From contig CAZYVA010000106.1 in assembly GCA_964650695.1 (NCBI GenBank), forward strand, positions 1 through 5,790: a stretch of DNA of 5,790 bases. The letters run 5' to 3'. The notes beneath the pieces are model-generated. The model did no database searches. It was given only the letters and a program-made list of their open reading frames with translations, and had not been told where the DNA came from. Shown here one piece after another: positions 1 to 5,790 of this stretch. Position numbers and translations under genes: made by a program. Each line of letters starts with the position of its first letter. The first letter of the stretch is position 1. The stretch is from CAZYVA01 sp964650695 (GTDB taxonomy: Bacteria > Bacillota > Clostridia > Lachnospirales > Lachnospiraceae).

Positions 1-727
1 CCACCGTGGCAACCGCAACATTTTCCAGCAGGGCATCCATGACAGACGCCCATCCGGATTCTTCTTTTACGCCCGTTTCCTTTATGAACGCCTCCAGAAG
101 CTTGTACGCCACCGCCGCGCCGCACAAGCCCTTGAACGGGTAGCCGCAGTCTGCCCGCTTCGGATCCACGACCGCATCGGCGGGGGGGAGCAGGTATGTC
201 CTTTCCCCTTCCGTTTCCTCATACGGTACTTCATGGTGATCGGTCACAAGGATGGTCATCCCCAGGTTTTTCCCATGCTGGATTTCCTCCCTGGCCGCGA
301 TCCCATTGTCACAGGTGATGACCGTATCGATCCCATCCCTGTACGCCCGTTCCAAAAGCTCCCGGTTCAGCCCGTAACCGTCCCTTTTCCGGTCAGGGAT
401 GTCGCTGTCCACATCCGCCCCCAGCATCCGAAGGCCGCGAAGCAGGATATATGTAGCATTCACCCCGTCTATATCATAATCGCCGATCACACGGATACGC
501 TTTTTTTCCTCGATCTTTTTGCGCAGGATCCGGACGGCAAGCCCCATATCCTGCATCCGCATCCCATCATAGAGATGGGAAAGGTTCCCGTTCAGGTAGC
601 GTTCTATAGCCGCTTCATCCTTCAGGCCGCGGTTTCGCATCAGGCAGGCAAGCCTTGGCGAAACCGAGAAACGCGCGGCAATCTTTTTAAAATCCGCTCC
701 CTTTTGGAGCAGTACCCATTGCTCCAT
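1..727 (-). CDS. recJ: Single-stranded-DNA-specific exonuclease RecJ, N-terminal part (runs off the left edge)
   Basis: RecJ degrades single-stranded DNA 5' to 3' in recombination and repair, using a two-metal DHH phosphoesterase core. Reading the minus strand gives 241 whole codons with no stop before the edge. From the Met at 727 the visible motifs, in order, are: the metal-binding motif GDYDIDG with Asp82, Asp84 and Asp86; PDRKRDGYGLN at 110-120; TCDNGI with Asp139; VTDHHE with Asp162, His163 and His164; and the CGAAVAYKL segment near 201-209. This order and spacing fit the DHH domain; the DHHA1 and C-terminal domains lie outside the window. The start is uncertain. Met at 727 opens with MEQW, which fits clostridial RecJ starts, and has a weak GGTGA five bases upstream. 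An in-frame ATG at 745 adds seven residues, but its GGGG touches the start codon. The gene follows secDF in the same direction with no terminator between them, so co-transcription is likely. Family assignment is very secure. Confidence 0.95.
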   Translation of the reverse strand, partial: MEQWVLLQKGADFKKIAARFSVSPRLACLMRNRGLKDEAAIERYLNGNLSHLYDGMRMQDMGLAVRILRKKIEEKKRIRVIGDYDIDGVNATYILLRGLRMLGADVDSDIPDRKRDGYGLNRELLERAYRDGIDTVITCDNGIAAREEIQHGKNLGMTILVTDHHEVPYEETEGERTYLLPPADAVVDPKRADCGYPFKGLCGAAVAYKLLEAFIKETGVKEESGWASVMDALLENVAVATV

Positions 728-763
728 TTCTTTCACCGCTGTCATCCCCACTGTTATCCGGCT

Positions 764-2892
764 TTATTTTGCTTTCTTCACCTTCGCTTTTCCCTTCCCC
801 TTCATCACGAACCACAACGCGCCCGTAATGCATACCGAAGAGTAAGCGCCGCATACGATACCTACCATCAGGGGCAGTGCGAATTCCCGGATGGAGCTTA
901 CGCCCAATATAAAGAGTACCGCTACCATCAGAAACGTTGTCAGCGAAGTATAAATACTTCTGGTCAGCGTCCGTGTAATGCTTTCGTTCACCAGTTCCTC
1001 CAAGTCTGTCGTCTTGGTCTTAAAGTGGAGTTCCTCACGGATACGGTCAAAGATAACGATCGTCGCGTTGATGGAGTAACCCACAATGGTCAGCATACAC
1101 GCAATAAACGTGCTGCCTACGGAGACCNNNNNNNNNNATGGAGAAGGGCTGTCACCGCGCTGGCCGCAAACCGGATATCCTTGAACCGGAACCAGATATA
1201 AAGCAGCATGCAGATGGTTGCGATGATCACGGCGACAACCGCATCCTGGCGCATCTCGCTGGAGATCGTGGAGCTGATATTCTCCGCTGTGATCGCGTCC
1301 GCATCCACCCCAAAATGCTCCGCCATCGCCTGATTCAGGGCTTCCCTCTGATCCAGTTCCAGCGTCTTGGTCTTGATGATGACGTCGTTGCTTCCTGAGA
1401 CTTTCTGGGTCTGGACATTGGCGTCCCCCGTCACTTCCTCCACGACCGGAACGATATCTGAATCGATCTCCTCGATGGTATAATCCTTATCGAACGGGAC
1501 GGTCGTAGATGTGCCGCCCTTAAATTCCAGGCTGTAATCAAACGCGCCATTCCCCTTCGAGCTGTTGACGCCCATGAATACAAACCCGGCGGCAATGACC
1601 ACGATGGACGCTGTAAAGAAGATTTTCCTTTTCCCCAGGAACCCGATCGGCGCGCGTTCTTTCTTCGGGCGGTAGTAAAGCTTTTCCGCACGCAGCCCCA
1701 CCGCGTAAAACGCGAATATGATCAGCCGGGTAACCACAAGGGCGGTAAACATCGACACGATGATACCAATCGCCAGCGTCTGCGCAAATCCCTTGACCGA
1801 CCCGGACCCCTTCAGCCAGAGTACCGCCGCCGCGATCAATGTAGTGACATTGCCGTCCACAATGGCGGACATCGCTTTCTGGAATCCGGTCTTCAAAGAG
1901 TTGCGCACGCTCCTCCCATGGGTCATCTCCTCGCGCACACGGGCGAAGATGATGACGTTGGCGTCCACCGCCATACCGATGCTCAGGATGATACCTGCGA
2001 TACCCGGCAAGGTCAGCGTCACGTCAAAGGCATTCAAAATCACCAGCACAAGTTCTGTATAGATGACAAGCGCGATCGAAGAAGCAAGGCCCGGCAGATA
2101 ATAGACCCAAATCATAAACAGGAATACAAGCGCCAGCCCGATCGCCCCCGCTTTCAGGCTTGTGCTGATCGCCTGTTCCCCAAGCTGCGCGCCTACCACG
2201 TTGGACCGCAGCTCGGTAAGTTCCAGCTTCAGGCCGCCGATCCGGATGGTAGAGGCAAGGTTGTCCGCCTCTTCAAACGTAAAACTCCCTGTAATATACG
2301 CCACGCCCCCGGTGATCGCCGTCTCCACGGTCGGCGCACTGATCGTCTCACCATCATAGATTATGGAAATCGTCTTGCCTACATTCGCCTCTGTGGCGTC
2401 GGCGAATTTCTGCGTCCCTTCCTCGTTCAGGTCCAGTTCCACGCTGTATTCATTATTGCCCAGATCATCCTGGCCGGACTGTGCCGACGCTGTCTTGACG
2501 TCGGAGCCAGTGATGACCGTTTCCCCGTCCTCCGTCTGGAATTCCAAAGAGCCCGGCTGGCCAAGCTCATCCAGGATCTCATTGGCATTTGTCACGCCAG
2601 GGATCTCAATATTGATACGGTCGTCGCCTTCCTGGTAGACCGTTGCCTCCGTACTGTACTGCTCCACACGCTTCTGAAGCTTGTAGATTGTATCGCTCAT
2701 CTCGCTGGCAGTCGGGTTCTCATCCTGCACCTGATAAGTGATGCTGACGCCCCCCGCCAGGTCGAGGCCCAATTTGATGTTTTTAGCCGCTCCGGAATGC
2801 TTACCGCCTAGGCCTGTCACGGTTGTCACACCCAGCAGGACAACCACAGCCGCGATAGCAACAAGGCTTAGTATCCCTCTGTTCTTCTTCAT
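764..2892 (-). CDS. secDF: Fused protein translocase subunit SecDF, interrupted by an assembly gap
   Basis: SecDF is an RND-type inner-membrane partner of SecYEG that uses the proton gradient to help pull proteins out of the translocon. Before the gap there are 585 codons. They comprise TM1 at about 7-27, an external P1 domain containing LGLDLAGG (41-48) and GSLEF (114-118), and SecD TM2-6 at about 248-398 with GMAVDANVIIF carrying Asp310. SecF follows in the same frame: TM7 at about 424-442, P4 with LEFKGGTS (455-462) and TM8 at about 550-568. After the gap come 120 residues with GYSINATIVIFDRIREE, two more TM segments and a Lys-rich tail. The total is near 720 residues, close to Bacillus SecDF. 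I chose the Met at 2892 because GAAAGG lies nine bases upstream; at 2901 the same motif would touch the ATG. The frame break at the Ns is a placeholder artefact. The usual SecF TM10 Asp is Ala here (codon 1064-1066). Confidence 0.95.
1128..1137. other. Assembly gap (10 Ns) inside secDF
   Basis: Ten consecutive Ns lie between the SecF TM8/TM9 sequence ending in ALLH (codon 1138-1140) and the segment starting VSVGSTF (first whole codon 1124-1126). Base 1127 is the third position of a codon, so the true missing length must leave remainder 2 when divided by 3. Ten does not, so the Ns are a fixed-length placeholder. Compared with remembered SecF sequences, about a dozen residues of TM9 are missing, which would be roughly 38 bases. 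Confidence 0.97.
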
Positions 2893-2927
2893 TTTTTTCA
2901 TCCTTTCTCTTTTACGGAATCCAGACA

Positions 2928-2956
2928 ATTATAGCATTTCAGGAAAATATCCGCAA
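2928..2956 (-). promoter_or_regulatory. Sigma-A promoter of secDF (extended -10)
   Basis: On the minus strand there is a perfect TATAAT at 2933-2928 preceded by TGC (extended -10). A 17-base spacer separates it from TTGCGG at 2956-2951, which keeps the TTG of the -35 consensus. Transcription should start near 2921, giving a leader of about 28 bases that contains AGAGAAAGG and leads to the ATG at 2892. Spacing, the extended -10 and the position in front of secDF all agree. This is probably the promoter for secDF-recJ and genes beyond. Confidence 0.8.
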
Positions 2957-2975
2957 CCTTTCCACTGAAATTTCG

Positions 2976-3007
2976 AAAAAAAGGGCACGAAAAAACGCCG
3001 CCTTTTT
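2976..3007. terminator. Possible bidirectional terminator-like hairpin between divergent promoters
   Basis: A run of seven A (2976-2982) and a run of five T (3003-3007) flank an imperfect GC stem (GGC.CG at 2984-2989 against CG..GCC at 2996-3002) with a six-A loop. Read on either strand it has the A-tract, stem, T-tract shape of an intrinsic terminator. It lies upstream of both flanking genes, so it would stop antisense readthrough rather than end a gene, and it may only be a chance AT-rich hairpin. The stem is short and has a mismatch. Confidence 0.3.
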
Positions 3008-3023
3008 CCCATGTTTGCGCCGC

Positions 3024-3052
3024 GTATATTTTCCCCGGATCTCCGTATACTA
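3024..3052 (+). promoter_or_regulatory. Sigma-G-like promoter candidate for spoVT
   Basis: GTATA at 3024-3028, a 17-base spacer, then TATACTA at 3046-3052. The recalled Bacillus sigma-G consensus is GYATR, about 18 bases, CATNMTA, so the match fails only at the first -10 base and at one base of spacing. B. subtilis spoVT is transcribed by sigma-G, which makes the match meaningful. The leader would be about 150 bases. Such short consensus matches also occur by chance, and TATACT could equally serve as a sigma-A -10. Confidence 0.4.
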
Positions 3053-3096
3053 ACAGCAAAACAACAACCGTTTGCCGGATTTTTCGGTGACGGGCC

Positions 3097-3161
3097 GCAG
3101 CCGCAGGCTGCCAGCTTTTAGGAATGTGGATGGGGCGGCTGCAAAGTGCGGCCGTCCGCAC
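3097..3161 (+). promoter_or_regulatory. GC-rich leader with competing hairpins upstream of spoVT
   Basis: Three stems are possible. GCAGCC (3097-3102) pairs with GGCTGC (3106-3111) over a three-base loop. Positions 3133-3143 pair with 3147-3157 in an 11-bp stem with two G-U pairs and an AAG loop. GTGCGG (3146-3151) pairs perfectly with CCGCAC (3156-3161) over a CCGT loop. The last two exclude each other. In addition, GCAGCCGC (3097-3104) is exactly complementary to GCGGCTGC (3135-3142). No T-tract follows, so this is not a standard intrinsic terminator. The structures end 31 bases before the GGAGG at 3193-3197. Confidence 0.4.
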
Positions 3162-3208
3162 ACCCGGCAAATGACAATAGAAGTAGAAAAACGGAGGAAG
3201 GATTGAGT

Positions 3209-3757
3209 ATGAAAGCTACAGGAATCGTAAGAAGGATCGATGACTTGGGCCGGGTTGTGATCCCAAAGGAGATCCGCAGGACGCTGCGCATCCGGGAGGG
3301 CGACCCGCTGGAAATTTTCACAGACCGGGAAGGCGAGATTATTTTAAAAAAATATTCCCCCATCGGCGAACTCTCTGCCTTTGCGAAACAGTATGCGGAA
3401 AGCCTGGCGCAGACTGTCGGCTGCCTGGTCTGCGTGTGTGATACGGATCAGATTGTTGCCGCGTCGGGGAACGGGAAAAAAGAATTGCAGGATAAATATA
3501 TCAGTAAACAGTTGGAACACGCGCTGGAGGAACGCAAAAGCATCATTGCCACGGAGGGGGAGAAAAAATACATTAAAATCGTGGCAAACCAGGAAGAAGA
3601 CTACGCCCATCAGGTCGTCAGCCCCATCCTATGCGGAGGCGACGTGATCGGCGGGGTGATCCTGCTGGTAAAAGAATCCAAAAAGAAACTGACGGAGCTG
3701 GAACAGAAAATCGCCGCCTGCGCGGCCGGTTTTTTAGGAAAACAGATGGAAGCGTAA
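3209..3757 (+). CDS. spoVT: Stage V sporulation protein T (AbrB-family transcriptional regulator)
   Basis: SpoVT is a DNA-binding regulator that, in Bacillus, tunes sigma-G-dependent genes in the forespore during late sporulation. The protein is 182 residues, against 178 recalled for B. subtilis. Residues 1-52 form an AbrB swapped-hairpin domain, with MKATGIVRRIDDLGRVVIPK and then EIRRTLRIREGDPLEIF, almost the same as the Bacillus protein as I remember it. Residues about 56-182 form the GAF domain, ending AAGFLGKQMEA. I chose the ATG at 3209 because GGAGG (3193-3197) lies 11 bases upstream and the family begins MKATGIV; the open frame back to 3146 is leader. The GAF domain contains Cys72, Cys75 and Cys77 plus Cys142 and Cys171, of unknown significance. 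spoVT diverges from secDF and lies 69 bases upstream of the DUF3792 gene on the same strand. SpoVT is very likely; another AbrB/GAF paralogue is a remote alternative. Confidence 0.96.
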   Translation: MKATGIVRRIDDLGRVVIPKEIRRTLRIREGDPLEIFTDREGEIILKKYSPIGELSAFAKQYAESLAQTVGCLVCVCDTDQIVAASGNGKKELQDKYISKQLEHALEERKSIIATEGEKKYIKIVANQEEDYAHQVVSPILCGGDVIGGVILLVKESKKKLTELEQKIAACAAGFLGKQMEA

Positions 3758-3776
3758 TTTTCTTCGGTACATTGGA

Positions 3777-3803
3777 ATAAATCATCCGGTTTTTTCATAC
3801 CTT
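3777..3803 (+). promoter_or_regulatory. Sigma-E-like promoter candidate before the DUF3792 gene
   Basis: ATA at 3777-3779, a 16-base spacer, then CATACCTT at 3796-3803. This satisfies the short recalled Bacillus sigma-E form, ATA N16-18 CATANNNT. The pattern is short and will occur by chance, and sporulation control of this membrane-protein family is not something I know to be established. It may instead be readthrough spacer from spoVT. Confidence 0.22.
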
Positions 3804-3820
3804 GTGACAGACAAGGAGGG
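3800..3820 (+). promoter_or_regulatory. Hairpin partly covering the DUF3792 ribosome binding site
   Basis: CCTTGT (3800-3805) and ACAAGG (3811-3816) form a perfect six-pair stem with a GACAG loop. The strong Shine-Dalgarno AAGGAGGG at 3813-3820 lies six bases before the ATG at 3827, so the 3' arm of the stem holds its first four bases. The Shine-Dalgarno is certain; the regulatory effect of the hairpin is inferred. Confidence 0.5.
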
Positions 3821-3826
3821 AACAGG

Positions 3827-4234
3827 ATGGTGAAGAGAAACAAATCCATGAAACCGTTGCCGAAAGGCAGGCTGAAGCAAAACCAAAAAATAATCTGGGC
3901 GCTGAAATCATTGCTCGCTTCCTATGTAATCACAGGGATTCTCCTGGCTGTGCTTGCAGTCCTGCTGTATAAACTGGAATTGAATGAAAAAATCGTATCC
4001 TCGGCAATTACAGGGATCTATGCCGTCTCCACGTTGGCCGGAGGGCTGATCATGGGAAAACAAATGCGCACCCGGCGGCTTTTTTGGGGCCTGGCCATCG
4101 GCGCTTTGTATTTTGCGCTGCTTTTGGCGATTACGTTCGGGGTATACCATACATTAAACGAAAATGGCGGGCAGCTTGTCACAACCTTTCTCCTGTGCAT
4201 GGGAGGCGGCGCCTTGGGCGGCATGGTTTCCTGA
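3827..4234 (+). CDS. TIGR04086/DUF3792 family four-TM membrane protein
   Basis: This is a small integral membrane protein of unknown function, 135 residues. A basic N-terminus (residues 1-22, rich in Lys and Arg) precedes four hydrophobic segments at about 27-48, 55-76, 85-106 and 116-134. The loop after segment 2 is basic (KQMRTRR, 78-84). Segments 2 and 4 are Gly-rich (AGGLIMG and GGGALGGMVS). Size, topology and the Gly-rich end fit the clostridial TIGR04086 family, also described as DUF3792. The start at 3827 is set by AAGGAGGG six bases upstream. It follows spoVT at 69 bases on the same strand, so co-transcription is possible, though the spacer has its own promoter-like match. From memory this family often lies near yajC and the SCIFF peptide genes in Clostridia; neither is visible here. 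No catalytic residues are recognised and no function is proposed. Confidence 0.85.
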   Translation: MVKRNKSMKPLPKGRLKQNQKIIWALKSLLASYVITGILLAVLAVLLYKLELNEKIVSSAITGIYAVSTLAGGLIMGKQMRTRRLFWGLAIGALYFALLLAITFGVYHTLNENGGQLVTTFLLCMGGGALGGMVS

Positions 4235-4428
4235 GTCTTTTTGCCCGCAGTACCTTGCCACCGTCACGCAAGTGACCATTCACGCCCCTCCCCCTACAAG
4301 CCGCAGAACGCTTTCTTTGAAGGTTCTATGCCGCTTCGCGTCATATGTCTGAGGCTTGCAAGGGAAGGGCCTGCTTCGCATGGACGCCCCGCCGTGGATT
4401 TGAAAAGCGGGGACGGCGCATGGGGCCT
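4235..4428. other. Convergent intergenic spacer with several hairpins
   Basis: No credible gene is visible. GTCAC (4263-4267) and GTGAC (4272-4276) form a perfect five-pair stem closed by a GCAA tetraloop. AGAAC (4305-4309) and GTTCT (4323-4327) bracket a further short stem. CCTTGC near 4252 is complementary to GCAAGG near 4358. The phrase GCTTCGC occurs twice, near 4331 and 4373. Neither strand shows a stem followed by a clear T-tract. The sequence may be a degraded intergenic repeat, which one genome cannot show. Confidence 0.45.
4386..4426 (-). terminator. Stable hairpin immediately after carB
   Basis: GCCCCGCCGT (4386-4395) pairs with ACGGC (4413-4417) and GGGGC (4422-4426), leaving a four-base bulge and a 17-base loop. 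The ten GC-rich pairs begin two bases after the carB stop codon. An alternative stem pairs CCCCGC (4387-4392) with GCGGGG (4407-4412). No T-tract follows on the minus strand, so it is not a classical Rho-independent terminator. It could be a pause site or a stabilising 3' end. Confidence 0.35.
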
Positions 4429-5790
4429 CTACATTTTCCGGCCAATCTTGGCAATGTCCACCAGCGTCAATTTTTTGACATCCGTATTTTCCAGGCTGCT
4501 GATCAGTGCTTTCGCGGTATCGATGGCCGTCAGCACGTTCACCCCGGTTTCCACCGCGCTTCTGCGGATGACAAAGCCATCTTTCGCCCGCTCTGCCCCT
4601 TGCTGCGGCGTGTCGATCACCAGATCGATCTTATGCCCCAGGATCAAATCAAGAAGGTTCGGCGATTCCTGTTCGATCTTGCTGACCGCGTTTGCCTTCA
4701 CCCCGGCGGCGTTCAACGCCTGGGCCGTCCCTCTTGTGGCAAAAATACGGTAGCCGATCCCAGCAAAGCGCCGTCCAATCTCCACAGCCTCTTCCTTATC
4801 CTCATCCCGGACGGTCAGGATCAGGTTCTTAAACTTCGGGAGCCGGACTCCCGCCCCTAAAAACGCCTTGTACAATGCCTCGTCAAAGGTTTTCGCAATC
4901 CCAAGGCACTCCCCGGTGGATTTCATCTCCGGCCCCAGGCTGATATCGGCATCCCGGATTTTCTCAAAGGAAAAGACCGGCATCTTGACAGCGTAATAGT
5001 CCGCTTCCTTTGCAAGGCCAGGCCGGTATCCCAGGTTTTTCAGCTTTTTCCCAAGGATCACCTGCGTCGCCAGCGGCACGATCGGGATCCCCGTCACTTT
5101 GCTGATGTAAGGCACGGTACGGCTGGAACGGGGGTTCACCTCGATCACATAGACCTCCTCCCCCACCGCGATGAACTGGATATTGATCAGCCCGACAACA
5201 TGCAAAGACCTTGCCAGCCGCCCCGTATATTCTACAATCGTCTCCTTTGTCTTTTCCGTCAGGCTTGTTGCCGGATACACGGAAATACTGTCGCCGGAAT
5301 GGATGCCGGCCCGTTCGATATGCTCCATGATGCCAGGGATCAGGATGTCCTCCCCATCGCACACCGCATCCACCTCGATCTCCCTGCCCTGGAGGTATTT
5401 GTCCACCAGGATGGGATGCTCCTGGGCAAACCGGTTGATGATGCCCATAAATTCATCGATATCGTGGTCGTTGATGGCAATCTGCATCCCCTGCCCGCCA
5501 AGTACGTAAGACGGGCGGACCAGCACGGGATAACCCAGGCGGTTGGCAACCTCTTTTGCTTCCTTTGCGGTATAGACCGTCCCCCCGGCCGGGCGTGGGA
5601 TCTGGCATTGCTCCAGGATCTTGTCAAACCGCTCGCGGTCCTCGGCAGCATCCACATCCTCTGCGGAAGTCCCTAAAATCGGCACGCCCATGCCCATCAA
5701 CGCCTCTGTCAGCTTGATCGCGGTCTGCCCGCCAAACTGCACCACCGCCCCGTCCGGTTTCTCCAGCCGCACTACGTTCTCCACGTCCTC
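4429..5790 (-). CDS. carB: Carbamoyl-phosphate synthase large subunit, C-terminal 453 residues (runs off the right edge)
   Basis: CarB makes carbamoyl phosphate from bicarbonate, ATP and ammonia delivered by CarA, feeding pyrimidine and arginine synthesis in the cytosol. The frame is open to the window edge, so the N-terminal part is missing; full family length is about 1070 residues. Numbering from the edge, QFGGQTAIKL (18-27) closes the second pre-ATP-grasp domain. The second ATP-grasp domain shows RPSYVLGGQGM (92-102), EHIERAGIHSGDS (156-168) and EVNPRSSRT (217-225). From about 320 to the end lies the MGS-like allosteric domain with TRGT (352-355) and Lys371, matching the nucleotide-binding Thr and Lys positions known in E. 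coli CarB. No damage is seen. The stop is TAG at 4431-4429, directly followed by a GC-rich hairpin. It converges on the DUF3792 gene. The presence of carA upstream is expected but not visible. Confidence 0.97.
   Translation of the reverse strand, partial: EDVENVVRLEKPDGAVVQFGGQTAIKLTEALMGMGVPILGTSAEDVDAAEDRERFDKILEQCQIPRPAGGTVYTAKEAKEVANRLGYPVLVRPSYVLGGQGMQIAINDHDIDEFMGIINRFAQEHPILVDKYLQGREIEVDAVCDGEDILIPGIMEHIERAGIHSGDSISVYPATSLTEKTKETIVEYTGRLARSLHVVGLINIQFIAVGEEVYVIEVNPRSSRTVPYISKVTGIPIVPLATQVILGKKLKNLGYRPGLAKEADYYAVKMPVFSFEKIRDADISLGPEMKSTGECLGIAKTFDEALYKAFLGAGVRLPKFKNLILTVRDEDKEEAVEIGRRFAGIGYRIFATRGTAQALNAAGVKANAVSKIEQESPNLLDLILGHKIDLVIDTPQQGAERAKDGFVIRRSAVETGVNVLTAIDTAKALISSLENTDVKKLTLVDIAKIGRKM

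Noticed and set aside
764..1096. Separate small membrane protein starting at the internal Met at 1096
   Set aside because: It is the SecF C-terminus, with GYSIN and FDRIREE motifs. The coding sense continues upstream of 1096 to the Ns at 1127.
233..1201. 322-residue open frame on the plus strand, spanning the Ns
   Set aside because: It is antisense to recJ and secDF, both strongly supported by motifs. Its translation is rich in His and Pro with no domain character, and it crosses the placeholder gap.
1918..2811. 297-residue open frame on the plus strand
   Set aside because: It is fully antisense to the SecD part of secDF. Long shadow frames are expected opposite genes of this composition, and no ribosome binding site or domain is visible.
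3146..3208. N-terminal extension of SpoVT from the ATG at 3146
   Set aside because: The family begins at MKATGIV (3209), which has GGAGG 11 bases upstream. The extension lies in the hairpin-rich leader and has no ribosome binding site.
4305..4327. Hairpin as an intrinsic terminator for the spoVT-DUF3792 unit
   Set aside because: The stem is bulged and weak, and ATGCCGC follows instead of a T-tract.
4241..4860. Two overlapping plus-strand frames of about 170 residues (4241-4753 and 4345-4860)
   Set aside because: Most of each is antisense to the conserved allosteric domain of carB. The translations are low in domain character and the starts fall in the structured spacer.
5200..5676. 158-residue plus-strand frame
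   Set aside because: Antisense to the second ATP-grasp domain of carB; a coding shadow.
1..5790. CRISPR array, insertion sequence, tRNA or attachment site
   Set aside because: I found no regularly spaced repeats, transposase motifs, cloverleaf-like sequence or flanking target duplications on either strand.

Overview
The window looks like chromosomal core sequence from a spore-forming member of the Clostridia, most likely a Lachnospiraceae-type genome. The evidence is a SpoVT sporulation regulator of standard length, a clostridial TIGR04086/DUF3792 membrane protein, a fused SecDF and a RecJ with clostridial-looking motifs. Base composition is slightly above half G+C, judged by eye and not counted. 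The assignment comes from recognising families, not from a search.

Layout from left to right. Positions 1-727 hold the N-terminal part of recJ on the minus strand, cut by the window edge. Positions 764-2892 hold a fused secDF, also minus, 18-36 bases upstream of recJ depending on the recJ start, so the two are very probably co-transcribed in the widespread secDF-recJ order. A run of ten Ns at 1128-1137 interrupts secDF and breaks its frame artificially. A 316-base divergent intergenic region (2893-3208) carries a very good sigma-A promoter for secDF, an A/T-flanked hairpin, a sigma-G-like promoter match and a GC-rich leader with competing hairpins before spoVT. spoVT (3209-3757) and a four-TM TIGR04086/DUF3792 gene (3827-4234) follow on the plus strand. 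The 69-base gap between them contains a sigma-E-like match and a hairpin that covers part of the ribosome binding site. A 194-base convergent spacer with several hairpins separates this pair from the C-terminal 453 residues of carB (4429-5790, minus strand, running off the right edge).

The genes are functionally diverse: DNA repair (RecJ), protein export (SecDF), late sporulation control (SpoVT), an uncharacterised membrane protein, and pyrimidine/arginine precursor synthesis (CarB). I see no mobile element, CRISPR array, tRNA or rRNA, and no convincing undescribed multi-gene system. The points most worth checking are the Asp-to-Ala change at the SecF proton-relay position, the possible promoter-dependent masking of the DUF3792 ribosome binding site, and the spoVT leader structure.
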